A stretch of DNA of 60,333 nt from an uncultured Acidobacteriota bacterium (GCA_937870635.1 CALMZP010000064.1:1-60333); one strand, 5' to 3'. Shown: positions 1-8,088, numbered from the stretch's first letter. Made by a program: numbers and translations. Notes: generated by a model not told the origin, from the sequence alone.

Positions 1-347
1 GGCTCCCACTCGTTCCCCCCCCCCGCGGGGTCGCGCACCCGCCCGGCGACGACGGGCACCGGGCGCGCGGGCGCGGGACCGGTGCCGGCCAGGAAGTCCG
101 GGCCCCCGGCGAACTCGATCGCCGCGCGCGCACCGCGATGCAGCACGCCGAGCGCGTGCAGCGCGCCGTCCGCGGGATGGATGCAGGGCAGCGAGACCCA
201 GTGGTTTCCCGTGACCTGCCAGGGCACGGAGGGGAGCGGAAGGGTCGTCACGAGGGGTGCGGTTTCGTTGACAAGTGGCTGGGCACAATGGTAATCTAGC
301 CCGCGGTCGGTAGCGACCGCTCCAGCCTCGACGTTCCTCTCAGGCAA
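1..347 (-). CDS. Partial protein of unknown function running off the left edge
   Basis: The minus strand is open from about 347 to the window edge, with strongly G/C third codon positions as in the real genes here. The product contains [19 protein letters not shown] and later [15 protein letters not shown] recognise no family. A TTG at 345-347 preceded by GGAGGAG is a possible start, but no ATG is near, so the 5' end is uncertain. It is divergent from the signal-peptide start at 374. The pair probably belongs to a different genomic context from the uvrB sequence beyond about 490 (see the uvrB entry). The product is truncated by the window. Confidence 0.4.
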   Translation of the reverse strand, partial: MPERNVEAGAVATDRGLDYHCAQPLVNETAPLVTTLPLPSVPWQVTGNHWVSLPCIHPADGALHALGVLHRGARAAIEFAGGPDFLAGTGPAPARPVPVVAGRVRDPAGGGNEWE

Positions 348-373
348 ACTCCTCCACCGCGCGGAGAACCTTC

Positions 374-1915
374 ATGCGACGTCTCACGGCCCGGGTGAGC
401 ACCCTGGCTCTGGTCCTTCTTGCAGCCGCATCCACGGAGGCATCCGCGCAGCGGGTGCTCGGCCCCGGCGACGACGCACTCGTGCTGCCGCGCGGCGTGT
501 TCCGCGTGCGCGGCGACGTTCTCGAAGTGTGGCCGGCGTACGAGGACGACGCGGTGCGCATCGAGTTCTTCGGCGACGAGATCGACAAGATGTCGCGGAT
601 CGATCCCGTTACCGGCCGCACGAGCGGATCGTTCGATCGCCTGGCGATCTATCCGCGAACCCATTACGTGACTCCGCGCGAGCGCCTGATGGAGGCGATG
701 GAGAACATCCGTGTCGAGCTCGACGAGCGGGTGGCGTTCCTGCGCGCGAACGACCGCCTTCTCGAAGCGCAGCGGCTGTCGCAGCGGACAATGTTCGACC
801 TGGAGATGATCGCGGAGCTCGGATACTGCAACGGGATCGAGAACTACTCGCGGCATCTGTCGGGCCGGGCGCCCGGACAGCCGCCGCCGACGTTGATCGA
901 TTACTTTCCCAAAGACTTTCTACTCGTTGTAGACGAATCGCATCAGACCATTCCGCAGGTACGGGGGATGTGGGGCGGCGACCGCGCTCGAAAAGAGAAC
1001 CTGGTCGAGTACGGTTTCCGGCTGCCGAGCGCCATCGACAACCGTCCGCTTAGTTTCGACGAATTCGAGGGAAAGATTCACCAGGCGCTGTATGTCTCGG
1101 CAACGCCCGGGACCTACGAGCTGGAGAAAACGGGGGGACACTTCGTCGAGCAGGTCATCCGTCCGACGGGACTCCTCGATCCGGAGATCATCATCCGCCC
1201 GGTGAAAGGGCAGGTCGACGACCTCATCGCCGTCATCCGCGAACGCATCGCGAAGAACGAACGTGTCATGGTCACGACGCTCACCAAGAGGATGGCCGAG
1301 GATCTGACGCGGTATCTGATGGAGCTGGGGATCAAGGTGAACTACCTCCACTCGGATGTGGAGACGCTGGAGCGCATCGCCATCCTCCGCGACTTCCGCC
1401 TCGGCACGTACGATGTCATCGTCGGCATCAACCTTCTGCGGGAAGGGCTGGATCTGCCGGAGGTTTCGGCGGTGGCCATCCTCGACGCCGACAAGGAAGG
1501 GTTCCTCCGCTCGCAGACGTCGCTCATTCAGACCATCGGCCGCGCGGCGCGCAATCTCAATGGCGTGGCCATCCTGTACGCGGACAAGATGACCGATTCC
1601 CTGAAGGCCGCCATCGACGAGACCAACCGCCGCCGCGACATCCAGCGGACGTACAACGAGGAGCACGGGATCGAGCCGGCGTCGATCATCAAGGCCATCG
1701 ATTCGGACCTGGTGAAGATGGCCAACCTCGATTACTTCGAGATCCCCGGCTCACCGAAGTCGAAGCTGGAGCAGATCGAAGGCGAGGACATCGACAAGAC
1801 GATCAGCCGCCTGCAGAAAGAGATGAAGGACGCAGCGAAGAATCTCGATTTCGAGAAGGCCGCCGAGATCAGGGACCGCCTGCGCGAGCTGAAAGAGCTG
1901 CGCATCTTCGTATAG
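374..1915 (+). pseudogene. uvrB: UvrB lacking its N-terminal third, fused to a foreign signal peptide
   Basis: From about residue 40 to the end (513 aa) this is UvrB, the damage-verifying ATPase of nucleotide excision repair: [18 protein letters not shown], the helicase motif DESH at residues 187-190, [10 protein letters not shown], the motif-VI region QTIGRAARN and a C-terminal UVR coiled coil ([15 protein letters not shown]). Family members are about 660-700 aa. Roughly the first 190 residues, including the Walker A loop, are absent. Residues 1-26 instead look like a Sec signal peptide (hydrophobic core, then ASAQ), which makes no sense for a cytoplasmic repair protein. The junction lies near 450-495. 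It is either an assembly chimera or a real rearrangement. As written it cannot bind ATP. uvrC is present at 9344. Confidence 0.85.
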
Positions 1916-2249
1916 CCACGCACTGGACCAAACTCGGCCCGGCGTATAGGAGGGCGGTGGTCACGAAGGGGATGGAGGCGCCGGAACGCTCATGATTGAA
2001 CGACACGCCGAGCGCAGCCCAATTGCAATCAGCGGGACGGCAGGACGCCATGCAACCGCCGTTTTCTGAAGGGAATGCAGCGTTCCAGGGCGCGATCTGA
2101 TCGATTGAGCGAGCCTCGTTTCGCATGTTTGAAAATGTTAGGCTGGTCAGGTCAATTAAGAGTTGAACGACCGAGGCGCGCCGCGTGCAGCGCCTGCCTT
2201 CTTGGACGTACCGACTTAGGAATGCGTACTTCTTGAGGAGGCCTTCGTA
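1916..2249. other. Gene-free stretch between the uvrB fragment and the first cassette-like gene
   Basis: I see no convincing coding region here; the 85-aa minus-strand frame at 1869-2126 is low quality. Composition falls towards A/T after about 2090. A GTTAGGC at 2137-2143 matches the GTTRRRY core of integron recombination sites, but no partner RYYYAAC with complementary arms was found upstream, so it is not called a site. A purine-rich ribosome site (TTGAGGAGG) ends the stretch just before the next gene. Confidence 0.4.
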
Positions 2250-3065
2250 ATGTTTTCGGATCGGCTTATACCTATCAATTTGTCAGCCTTCTCTGTCCCT
2301 CAGCCAAGTGTGGGACGGAGCCGAACCGTAGTATTCGCAACCTTCATACTTTTTTTGGTGGCGACGCCATGTCGTTCGCAGGACCTCACCGGGTTCGAAC
2401 GCATTTTCATACCGTTCGCTCAAGCCGACTTATCAGGGGTTGGAGGATCGCAGTTTCGTGTCGTTGGAGCCTCGATACCCCGAGAGCCTTACTCATACTG
2501 GCCGCACTGCGAACCTTTTTCTTCCGCGGCTACTATCGGACGCGTCGAGATCGACCGTGGGACTCGAATGCCTTCCATTTGCCCCGGTGGAGCGATGGGT
2601 CGCATCCTTCACGTCGACAAGGGGACTGCCGACGCGGTTTCGTTCGGCTTCGTCATTCAAAGTCGGGCAGCCGAAAGCAATTCGGATATTTATCATGTGT
2701 CGGTTCCGGTCGTTCGAGAGCGCGAATTCAAGCGAAACCGGTTCCACGTAGTCGTCCCCTTTGGCGAAGGTCGCGTCACGCTGCGCGTCTACGAACTCAG
2801 CGGCCAGGCAAATCCGGCGGTGCGCGTTAGCTTGCGCGCAAGTATTGTCGGTTGGGGTGGCGTGCCGGGCGGCGGCACGCTGCCGCTCGCAAGTCGCGAA
2901 GCGACAGACCGTAGCTACCCGTCCTTCGGCGAAATGCCGCTCAATCTCGACTGCTTGCTGACGACACCACGCACGTGCCAAGAATGGGTCGCTGGCGTTG
3001 AGATTGAACCGCTTGTTGAAGGTGACTACTGGGCCGTGATCAGCCGAACCCATAACACGACCTAG
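2250..3065 (+). CDS. Secreted protein of unknown function, paralogue of the gene at 45863
   Basis: This 271-aa product has an N-terminal hydrophobic segment (about residues 28-43) followed by CRSQ, so export is likely. The start is supported by GAGGAGG 9-15 bases upstream. It shares a layout with the minus-strand gene at 45863-46672: an F/L-E-R/A-x-x-P start, a VPVVREREF versus MPVVRQSEF block, LRVYELSG versus LRVYSLDL, and an ending WAVISRTHNTT versus WAFVSETDNTT. The paralogue continues QHIQLMFSQ after NTT. Here NTT is followed by TAG and then, in frame, QVTLYWPP and TAA at 3090-3092, so the natural C-terminus seems to be cut by an amber codon. Composition and position suggest it arrived with the neighbouring cassettes. 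Function unknown. Confidence 0.7.
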   Translation: MFSDRLIPINLSAFSVPQPSVGRSRTVVFATFILFLVATPCRSQDLTGFERIFIPFAQADLSGVGGSQFRVVGASIPREPYSYWPHCEPFSSAATIGRVEIDRGTRMPSICPGGAMGRILHVDKGTADAVSFGFVIQSRAAESNSDIYHVSVPVVREREFKRNRFHVVVPFGEGRVTLRVYELSGQANPAVRVSLRASIVGWGGVPGGGTLPLASREATDRSYPSFGEMPLNLDCLLTTPRTCQEWVAGVEIEPLVEGDYWAVISRTHNTT

Positions 3066-3107
3066 CAGGTCACGCTTTACTGGCCGCCGTAAAGCTGCTT
3101 CGGCGCG

Positions 3108-3208
3108 GCCCAACTCCGCGCTGCACCCGGCGCCAACCGCAGCGGTATTTCGCGAGAGCTATACTTCAGCGCGCGCGGTTGGCGCGGGTGAGCGCTGAAC
3201 CGTTGGGC
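3108..3208 (+). repeat. attC-like recombination hairpin (integron cassette site)
   Basis: The element starts with GCCCAAC (3108-3114, matching RYYYAAC) and ends with GTTGGGC (3202-3208, matching GTTRRRY). Between them two long arms pair imperfectly: GCGCT-CACCC-GCGCCAACCGC on the left mirrors GCGGTTGGCGCGGGTGAGCGC on the right, with a few unpaired bases, around a central loop. This is the layout of a 59-base element. It lies 15 bases after the restored end of the preceding gene and 8 bases before the next ATG, which is how cassette boundaries look. No integrase gene is in the window. Confidence 0.65.
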
Positions 3209-3216
3209 TGACGCGA

Positions 3217-3783
3217 ATGACAGGCTTGCTGCGAGGGTTCGCTGGCTCGATTCTCGTCGGCGTAATTTCCGCTCTCGCTGGCAACGTCATCATCTGGTCG
3301 CTTCTGCTTCTCTTCGACCCAACTAGCGAACCACAGTACGCAGTGGTTCGTGCGTTCTGGCTAACGGCGTGCTTAGGAGCCTACCTGCTCGCCTTCGGCG
3401 TGGTGCTCGGTGCCACTTTCAGATCCGTTCCGCGGAAACCGGTGCTCCGATTGGTGCTCATCGCAGTTTTGTCGGTCGTCGGAGCTACCGGAGCGACTCT
3501 TGGCTTCCAGATGTATGAGGTTAGGCGGTGGGAAAGGCGCTTCATGGACCCGCAGTTCGCGAAGGGAACGACCGAGGCGGAGATCGTTCGCGCTCTTGGT
3601 CCGCCAAGTCATCTAGATCGGCTAGGTCCGCAGCGCTCCGCTGAACGTCCGTGTTTCGATGAGTCGGTTCGAACTACGCTTACGTACGCACATCCATCGA
3701 CCGGGCCATTTCGGTCGTTTCACTTCAGTGATAGCGGCAGGCTCGTTTGCGAGAGTATCGGGTGGCGACATCTATGGTCGTGA
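3217..3783 (+). CDS. Membrane protein with a BamE/SmpA-like C-terminal segment
   Basis: This 188-aa protein has three predicted membrane segments (about residues 10-34, 45-68 and 77-97) and a soluble C-terminal part. The motif KGTTEAEIVRALGPPSH (about residues 112-128) resembles the start of BamE/OmlA-like domains, where a small helix is followed by a G-x-P turn. It begins 8 bases after the attC-like site and ends 12 bases before another GCCCAACTCC sequence, so it reads as one gene cassette. No obvious ribosome site precedes it, which is common for cassette genes. Function unknown. Confidence 0.65.
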   Translation: MTGLLRGFAGSILVGVISALAGNVIIWSLLLLFDPTSEPQYAVVRAFWLTACLGAYLLAFGVVLGATFRSVPRKPVLRLVLIAVLSVVGATGATLGFQMYEVRRWERRFMDPQFAKGTTEAEIVRALGPPSHLDRLGPQRSAERPCFDESVRTTLTYAHPSTGPFRSFHFSDSGRLVCESIGWRHLWS

Positions 3784-3795
3784 TTGCGCAACACA

Positions 3796-3890
3796 GCCCA
3801 ACTCCACGCAGCAGCTGTCGCGGCCCCTCTCTGGCCCAATCAGCGTAAACTTGAGAAGCCACGGCTTCGGCACGCGGAACCAGACGCAGG
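3796..3890. repeat. Degenerate cassette-boundary repeat, copy A
   Basis: It starts with GCCCAACTCCACGCAGCAG, close to the left end of the attC-like site at 3108 (GCCCAACTCCGCGCTGCA). It then shares GGCC, AGCGTAAACTTG, TTCGGCACGCGG and other blocks with copy B at 4428-4530. No GTTRRRY right end was found, so it may be a decayed recombination site. It contains a perfect 6-bp inverted repeat, GAAGCC-AC-GGCTTC. Confidence 0.5.
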
Positions 3891-3922
3891 ATCGACTGTG
3901 ATGCCGAGGTAAACTTCACCTC

Positions 3923-4159
3923 GTGCCGACGATCCGGCGAGAAGGTCGCTACCGTTTCTATTTCTTCAGCGGCGACCTCGGAGAACCACCCCACGTGCAT
4001 GTCGATGCCGGCGGGTCCACGGCGAAGTTTTGGCTTGAGCCGGTGGCTCTTCACTACAATATTGGCTTCTCGGCACGTGAGCTGCGTGTGATCGAGCGGG
4101 TAGTACTTGACCAACAGAGCGCATTTCTAGAGGCATGGCATGCGTACTTTCGAACCTAG
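3923..4159 (+). CDS. DUF4160 family protein
   Basis: The 78-aa product begins MPTIRREGRYRFYFFSGD and has EPPHVHV followed by GxxAKFWLEPV, the recognisable DUF4160 pattern. The start is a GTG in the hairpin GAGGTaaacttcACCTC. It overlaps the DUF2442 gene by 20 bases. These two families commonly travel as a pair in mobile regions and cassette arrays and are often suspected to be a toxin-antitoxin-like module, although their activity is not established as far as I know. The pair sits between two diverged direct repeats. Confidence 0.8.
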   Translation: MPTIRREGRYRFYFFSGDLGEPPHVHVDAGGSTAKFWLEPVALHYNIGFSARELRVIERVVLDQQSAFLEAWHAYFRT

Positions 4160-4409
4160 AGCAGGCGAGAAGATCAAAGCAGTCCGAGTCGACGAAGATA
4201 ACCTGACGGTCGACCTGGCAGACGGACGTACGCTCAGCACGCCGTTGGCCTGGTATCCGCGTCTTTTGCACGCTACTCCGGAGCAGCGCAACAACTTTGA
4301 GATTTCTCACGCAGGGTTCGGAGTTCATTGGCCGGACCTGGACGAAGATCTCAGTGTTCAGGGAATGCTGGCGGGAGCCGCGGCTCCGGGGGTCAACGTC
4401 GCAGTCTGA
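4140..4409 (+). CDS. DUF2442 family protein
   Basis: The 89-aa product carries the DUF2442 core: an N-terminal strand pattern (LTVDLADGRTLSTPLAWYPR) and ISHAGFGVHWPDLDEDLSV near the end. The ATG lies inside the 3' end of the DUF4160 gene, implying translational coupling. The partner relationship is known from many genomes. The direction of any toxin/antitoxin role is unknown. Confidence 0.8.
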   Translation: MRTFEPRAGEKIKAVRVDEDNLTVDLADGRTLSTPLAWYPRLLHATPEQRNNFEISHAGFGVHWPDLDEDLSVQGMLAGAAAPGVNVAV

Positions 4410-4427
4410 ACTTGCGGCGTGGCGCTG

Positions 4428-4530
4428 GCTGACTCCACGCAGCAGTTGTCGGGCCCGGCAGCCCAGCTGCCTCGAGCGGCGTAAACTTGGCGGGTCACGG
4501 ATTCGGCACGCGGGCCTGGCCGCGCAGCTG
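4428..4530. repeat. Degenerate cassette-boundary repeat, copy B
   Basis: It is a diverged direct copy of 3796-3890 (shared CTCCACGCAGCAG, GCGTAAACTTG, ATTCGGCACGCGG). Together the copies bracket the DUF4160/DUF2442 pair. This is consistent with a cassette inserted or duplicated with its boundary. Confidence 0.5.
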
Positions 4531-4628
4531 AGCGCGAGATACGTATCCTCAATTCTCAATTCCCCGCCATCGGCGCGCCCCGGGCGGGTCTATACTCATC
4601 GCTTCCCGGACAATCTGAAGGAGGCAGC

Positions 4629-5102
4629 ATGATCTCTCCCCGGTCGCTCCTCGTTCTCTGCTCCATCGCGGTGGCATGCGCCAGCTCCTACACGCCGCGC
4701 TCCAACACTCGGCCCGAACTCCAGCGGTATGTCGAGCGTGCCGCCGCGCTCGTGCGCGAACAGGGTCCGGCTGCCTGCGAAACCTTCAAAAGTCCGGCGT
4801 GGATGGCGGGGGAGTACTACATCTTCGTCAACGAGGCCGACTCCGACGTGATGGTCTGCCATCCGATGCGGCCGGATCTCATCGGGCAGAGCCAGACGAA
4901 CCTGCAGGACGCCAACGGGACGTACATCGCGCGCCAGATGCGCGCCGCGGCGACATCCCCGGCAGGTGTCGGCTGGGTCGAATACGTCTGGCCTCGGCCC
5001 GGACAGACGAGCCCCGTTCCGAAGAGCAGCTACGTCGTCTCCGTGACCGGTCCCGATGGGAAGCGTTACGTGGTCGGCAGCGGCGGATACGAGATGCGCT
5101 GA
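4629..5102 (+). CDS. Lipoprotein with a single Cache sensor domain
   Basis: A 157-aa product with a short signal and a lipobox-like AVAC (Cys17), so it is probably anchored at the envelope. The rest matches the single Cache fold seen in extracellular ligand sensors: a long helix (RYVERAAALVREQGPAA), YYIFVNEADSDVMVCHP, then GWVEYVWPRPG and SYVVSVTGPDGKRYVVGSG. Cache domains usually feed kinases or chemoreceptors; here the domain is free-standing, so its partner is unknown. AAGGAGG sits 4 bases upstream of the ATG and a TATACT (-10-like) about 35 bases upstream. It precedes two TPM-domain genes. Confidence 0.75.
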   Translation: MISPRSLLVLCSIAVACASSYTPRSNTRPELQRYVERAAALVREQGPAACETFKSPAWMAGEYYIFVNEADSDVMVCHPMRPDLIGQSQTNLQDANGTYIARQMRAAATSPAGVGWVEYVWPRPGQTSPVPKSSYVVSVTGPDGKRYVVGSGGYEMR

Positions 5103-5161
5103 CGATCCCGGTTTCGTTGCGCCGCCGCTCGCGTTACGGGATAATTCCCCTCACCTCCAAA

Positions 5162-5581
5162 ATGCTCTCGCGAGAGGAACTCGACCGGCTGTCGGTGAAG
5201 ATCGCCGCCGCGGAGAAAATGACGTCCGCGGAGCTGTGCGTCGTGCTCACGAGATCGAGCTGGTTCGGCATCAAGAACAAAGCCCGCAGGCTCTTTCGCA
5301 GATACGGGCTGCACGAGACAGCCCAGCGCAACGCGGTGATGATCCTCGTCGATACGCGCAGCCGCGAGCTCCTGATTTACGGCGACGACGGTGTTCATCA
5401 GCGCGTCGGCGAGATGTTCTGGAGTGACGTCCGCGACGCGATGCTCGATGAGCTTCGCGCCGGCCGGCTCGCGCACGCGCTCGCGACCGGCATTCGCCTC
5501 GTCGGCGAAAAGCTCGCGGTGCTCTTCCCGGCCGCGGGAGATGATCGTAACGAGATCGCCCATGACGTCATTTTTGCGTAA
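5162..5581 (+). CDS. TPM-domain protein (soluble)
   Basis: The 139-aa product is mainly a TPM domain: SREELDRLSVKIAAAEKMT, then AELCVVLTRSS, AVMILVDTRSRELLIYGDDG and a helix ending RLVGEKLAVLFP. TPM domains occur in envelope quality-control proteins, and the plant homologue works in photosystem repair. It has no signal peptide. The start at 5162 (ATGCTCTCG) is chosen because upstream sequence in this frame overlaps the previous gene with poor composition. It overlaps the next gene, a second TPM protein, by 20 bases, as is usual for such pairs. Confidence 0.75.
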   Translation: MLSREELDRLSVKIAAAEKMTSAELCVVLTRSSWFGIKNKARRLFRRYGLHETAQRNAVMILVDTRSRELLIYGDDGVHQRVGEMFWSDVRDAMLDELRAGRLAHALATGIRLVGEKLAVLFPAAGDDRNEIAHDVIFA

Positions 5582-6332
5582 CGCGATCGCCGTTCTGGCC
5601 GTAACGCTGACGACCACGGCCGCGTCGTCACAGAACTACGCGCCGTATCCACAGCCCGACAGCGGCTACGTCACCGATCTGGCCGGTGTGCTCACAGACC
5701 GTCAGGAGGAGCGCCTCGAGCAGTGGCTGATCCAGACCGAGCACGGGACGAAGAACGAGATCATCGTCGTGACGATCCCGTCGATGAGCAGCTATCCCGG
5801 TTCGAGCAACAGCTCGATCGAGACGTTCGCCACAGGTCTCTTCAACAAGTGGGGCATCGGCAATCGGCCGAAGAACGACGGCATCCTGCTGCTCGTCAGC
5901 GTCGGTGACCGCAAAGCGCGCATCGAGCTGGGCGCCGGCCATGTTGCGGCTCGCGATGCCGAGGCGAGCCGCATCATGCAGAACACGATCGTGCCGGAGT
6001 TTCGCAGCGGAAACTACGCGGCCGGCATCGAGAAGGGCGTCAAGGAGATCATCTCTTCGTTCACCGACTATCGGGCCGGCGTCAACTGGCCGGTGGTCAT
6101 CTACCCGGCGCTGATCCTCGCCGCGGTCATCGTGGCGATCAGTCTGTTTCGCAACGGCCGCACCGGGTGGGGATGGGTCGTGGTCGGCCTCGTCCTTCTG
6201 CTGTTACTCGGATTGCTGCGCACACTCAAAGAGGTGACTCGCTTCGGCAGATCGAGCGACTGGTCTCCAGGCGGTCTCGGCGGATTCGGCGGAGGATCCT
6301 CGAGCGGCGGCGGTGCTACGGGGAGCTGGTGA
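5562..6332 (+). CDS. Membrane-anchored TPM-domain protein (YgcG family)
   Basis: The 256-aa product has a signal peptide (residues 1-23), a TPM domain (GYVTDLAGVLTDRQEERLEQ, IIVVTIPSM, WGIGNRPKNDGILLLVS, IELGAGH), two membrane helices at about residues 176-215 and a C-terminal Gly/Ser-rich tail (GGFGGGSSSGGGATGSW), the usual YgcG signature. The ATG at 5562 puts the signal peptide at the true N-terminus. It overlaps the upstream TPM gene and the downstream zinc-ribbon gene (TGATG), so the three are co-transcribed. Confidence 0.85.
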   Translation: MTSFLRNAIAVLAVTLTTTAASSQNYAPYPQPDSGYVTDLAGVLTDRQEERLEQWLIQTEHGTKNEIIVVTIPSMSSYPGSSNSSIETFATGLFNKWGIGNRPKNDGILLLVSVGDRKARIELGAGHVAARDAEASRIMQNTIVPEFRSGNYAAGIEKGVKEIISSFTDYRAGVNWPVVIYPALILAAVIVAISLFRNGRTGWGWVVVGLVLLLLLGLLRTLKEVTRFGRSSDWSPGGLGGFGGGSSSGGGATGSW

Positions 6333-6784
6333 TGAACTGCCCTCAATGCGCAGCGGCACTCGCCGAGAAGCGGCTCAAAGAACGCCCGACGGCCGTCGAC
6401 TACTGCGAGAAGTGCCACGGAGTCTGGTTCGATGACGCCGAGCTTTCGTCGTTTCTCGGCGTGCCCGCGCGGAACCTCAGCGCGCCGGCCAATGCGCGGA
6501 CGGGGACACTGCAGTGTCCGCGATGTGCAAAGCCGCTGGTGTTGTTCCCGTACCCGGGAACCATGACCGTGATCGACGGCTGCACGACGTGTCGCGGCGT
6601 ATGGCTCGGCGGAGGCGAGTATCAGGAGATTGCGAAGGCGCGGCCGGCAACGCCGGCACCGCAGCCACGCCCGAAACTTCCGTCGCCTGACCCGGCGAAG
6701 GTTGAGACGGCCGGCGTCAAGCGCCGGATGATCAACTTCATCGACCGCTCGATCGAGTCGCTCTGGGCAGGCATCCGGGGCTGA
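6332..6784 (+). CDS. Double zinc-ribbon protein (TFIIB-like zf)
   Basis: The 150-aa product has two zinc ribbons: CPQCAAAL...YCEKCHGVWFDDAEL (residues 3-48) and CPRCAKPL...GCTTCRGVWLGGGEY (about 65-105). Each ends in the GVW motif typical of zf-TFIIB proteins. A proline-rich linker follows and then a basic C-terminal helix. The ATG overlaps the stop of the TPM gene by one base. Small proteins of this type are often encoded with TPM/LemA genes. The binding partner is unknown. Confidence 0.8.
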   Translation: MNCPQCAAALAEKRLKERPTAVDYCEKCHGVWFDDAELSSFLGVPARNLSAPANARTGTLQCPRCAKPLVLFPYPGTMTVIDGCTTCRGVWLGGGEYQEIAKARPATPAPQPRPKLPSPDPAKVETAGVKRRMINFIDRSIESLWAGIRG

Positions 6785-6790
6785 TTCGAA

Positions 6791-7261
6791 TCACGGCTCG
6801 TGCGGTTTTTCCGGCACCAGTGCGATCTCGACGTCGCGCGGCTCGAGCACGTAGTCGGAGCCCGCCATCTTGTCCACGCCCCGCGCCGCGCCCCACAGGA
6901 TGCCTCCGAGTGCCACCGATATGAAGACATCGCTGAGACTGTCGCATTCGCCGCAGAGTGTGTCGATCGTCTCGATCAGGTACGCCGGATTTTCTGCGCG
7001 GCGGCGTTCCAGCATCACCCGGGCCGGTTCGTATCCTTCATGCAGCAACAGGATCGAGCATCGCTTCACCCGGCGCGGAATGAAAACCGTGACCGGCGTC
7101 TTCAGTCCGGCGTCCTTGACACCGCATCGCGGCAGTTCGACGGTGGCGCCCTCCGGCTCGCTCGCGATGTGCACGCGCTGCATCGGGCCGCGGTCGAGGG
7201 TCGAGCAGCCCATGGAAAGCACCAGCAGGAGACTCACCGCCGATCGAATCCGCATCTCCAT
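6791..7261 (-). CDS. Lipoprotein with a PEGA-like fold
   Basis: The 156-aa product has a signal peptide with lipobox LSMGC (Cys19). VHIASEPEGATVEL followed by TPVTVFIPRR and HEGYEPARVML fits a PEGA-type surface domain, a short beta repeat common on bacterial lipoproteins. A glycine-rich hydrophobic stretch (VFISVALGGILWGAARGV) lies near residues 112-130. It is convergent with the zinc-ribbon gene and 3 bases downstream of the glycosyltransferase on the same strand, so it is probably in one transcript with it. Confidence 0.7.
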   Translation of the reverse strand: MEMRIRSAVSLLLVLSMGCSTLDRGPMQRVHIASEPEGATVELPRCGVKDAGLKTPVTVFIPRRVKRCSILLLHEGYEPARVMLERRRAENPAYLIETIDTLCGECDSLSDVFISVALGGILWGAARGVDKMAGSDYVLEPRDVEIALVPEKPHEP

Positions 7262-7264
7262 ATT

Positions 7265-7999
7265 CTAGGGCCGGTAGGCGCGGTGGATCTTTCGGAGGTC
7301 GTTCAGCGCCCTGAGGAAGTCGAGGGCGCGCACCTTCGACCCCGGGACGTCATGCCACTCCTTGATCGGCAGTTCGTAGATGGCCCTGGCCGCGGCGTCG
7401 CGGCCATTGGCCTGGACGTACCGCGCGATCAATTCCACGTCGAAGATCCAGGGAGAGATGAACGGCTTCTCGAAAATCTTCCGGATCGCGGGCGTCAGCC
7501 GGAAGAGCTTCGCTCCACACTGGGTGTCGTAAACGGCCAGGCCGAGAGAGGAAGAGATGAGCGTCGCGCCGACACGGCCGACGTAGTGCCGCGCCGGTCT
7601 CCGGCTGATGCGCCGTCCGAGGAGCCGGACGCGCGCGGCGAACACCATCTCGATCTCCGGTTTCGTCCGGAAGATGTCGAAGAAGGACGGCAGCTCGGTG
7701 AGGGGAGTGGCGAGATCGGCATCCCAGAAGCCGACGAAATCAGGGTTCCGATCCATGGACGCCACCACGCCGCGCCGCACCGCCTCCGCTTTTCCGCTGT
7801 TCCGCTCCAGATCGAGGAGAGTGAAGCGCGCTGGATCTTCCTGCTGCAGCGACTGAAGGAGGCGCAGCGTGCCGTCCCTGCTCCCGTCGTTGACGAAACA
7901 GAACTCGATGCGGTCCGTCTCGGAGCGGAACCGCTGGAACGCATCGGCCGGAAGCCGGCGCTCCTCGTTGTAACAGGGGACGACGATGATCGCGTGCAC
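7265..7999 (-). CDS. Family 2 glycosyltransferase, dolichyl/polyprenyl-phosphate type
   Basis: The 244-aa product has a GT-A fold: VVPCYNEERRLP at the N-terminus, FVNDGSRDGT (nucleotide binding), FWDADLATP containing the DxD metal motif, and YDTQCGAKLFR, a signature of ALG5/DPM-like enzymes that transfer a sugar to a polyprenyl phosphate. It has no membrane helices. Likely role: supplying lipid-linked sugar for the envelope. The start lies 17 bases from a palindromic element separating it from the divergent esterase. Confidence 0.85.
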   Translation of the reverse strand: MHAIIVVPCYNEERRLPADAFQRFRSETDRIEFCFVNDGSRDGTLRLLQSLQQEDPARFTLLDLERNSGKAEAVRRGVVASMDRNPDFVGFWDADLATPLTELPSFFDIFRTKPEIEMVFAARVRLLGRRISRRPARHYVGRVGATLISSSLGLAVYDTQCGAKLFRLTPAIRKIFEKPFISPWIFDVELIARYVQANGRDAAARAIYELPIKEWHDVPGSKVRALDFLRALNDLRKIHRAYRP

Positions 8000-8016
8000 G
8001 CGAACGGCAGTTTACA

Positions 8017-8088
8017 GTGGAGCGTGGGCGACCTCGCCCGCGGGCATGATGCGATCAGAAATCGCGGGCGAGATCGCCCGCGCTCCAC
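8017..8088. repeat. GGAGCG palindrome, full copy, between divergent genes
   Basis: Left arm GTGGAGCGTGGGCGACCTCG and right arm CGAGATCGCCCGCGCTCCAC enclose a loop of about 15 bases. It separates the 5' ends of the glycosyltransferase (-) and the esterase (+), so it is not a terminator in this place. Same family as 9235, 12735, 14229, 19399, 22698, 32853, 34170, 37480 and 56133. Confidence 0.85.

Noticed and set aside
82-294. A 70-aa plus-strand gene
   Set aside because: The opposite strand has much better coding composition over the same bases and a protein-like sequence.
296-856. Long minus-strand frames antisense to uvrB and many other genes (for example 23000-24853, 40938-42863)
   Set aside because: They are GC-driven shadow frames opposite well-conserved genes, without their own motifs or ribosome sites.
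2137-2143. A second attC site at GTTAGGC
   Set aside because: No matching RYYYAAC with complementary arms was found within 150 bases upstream.
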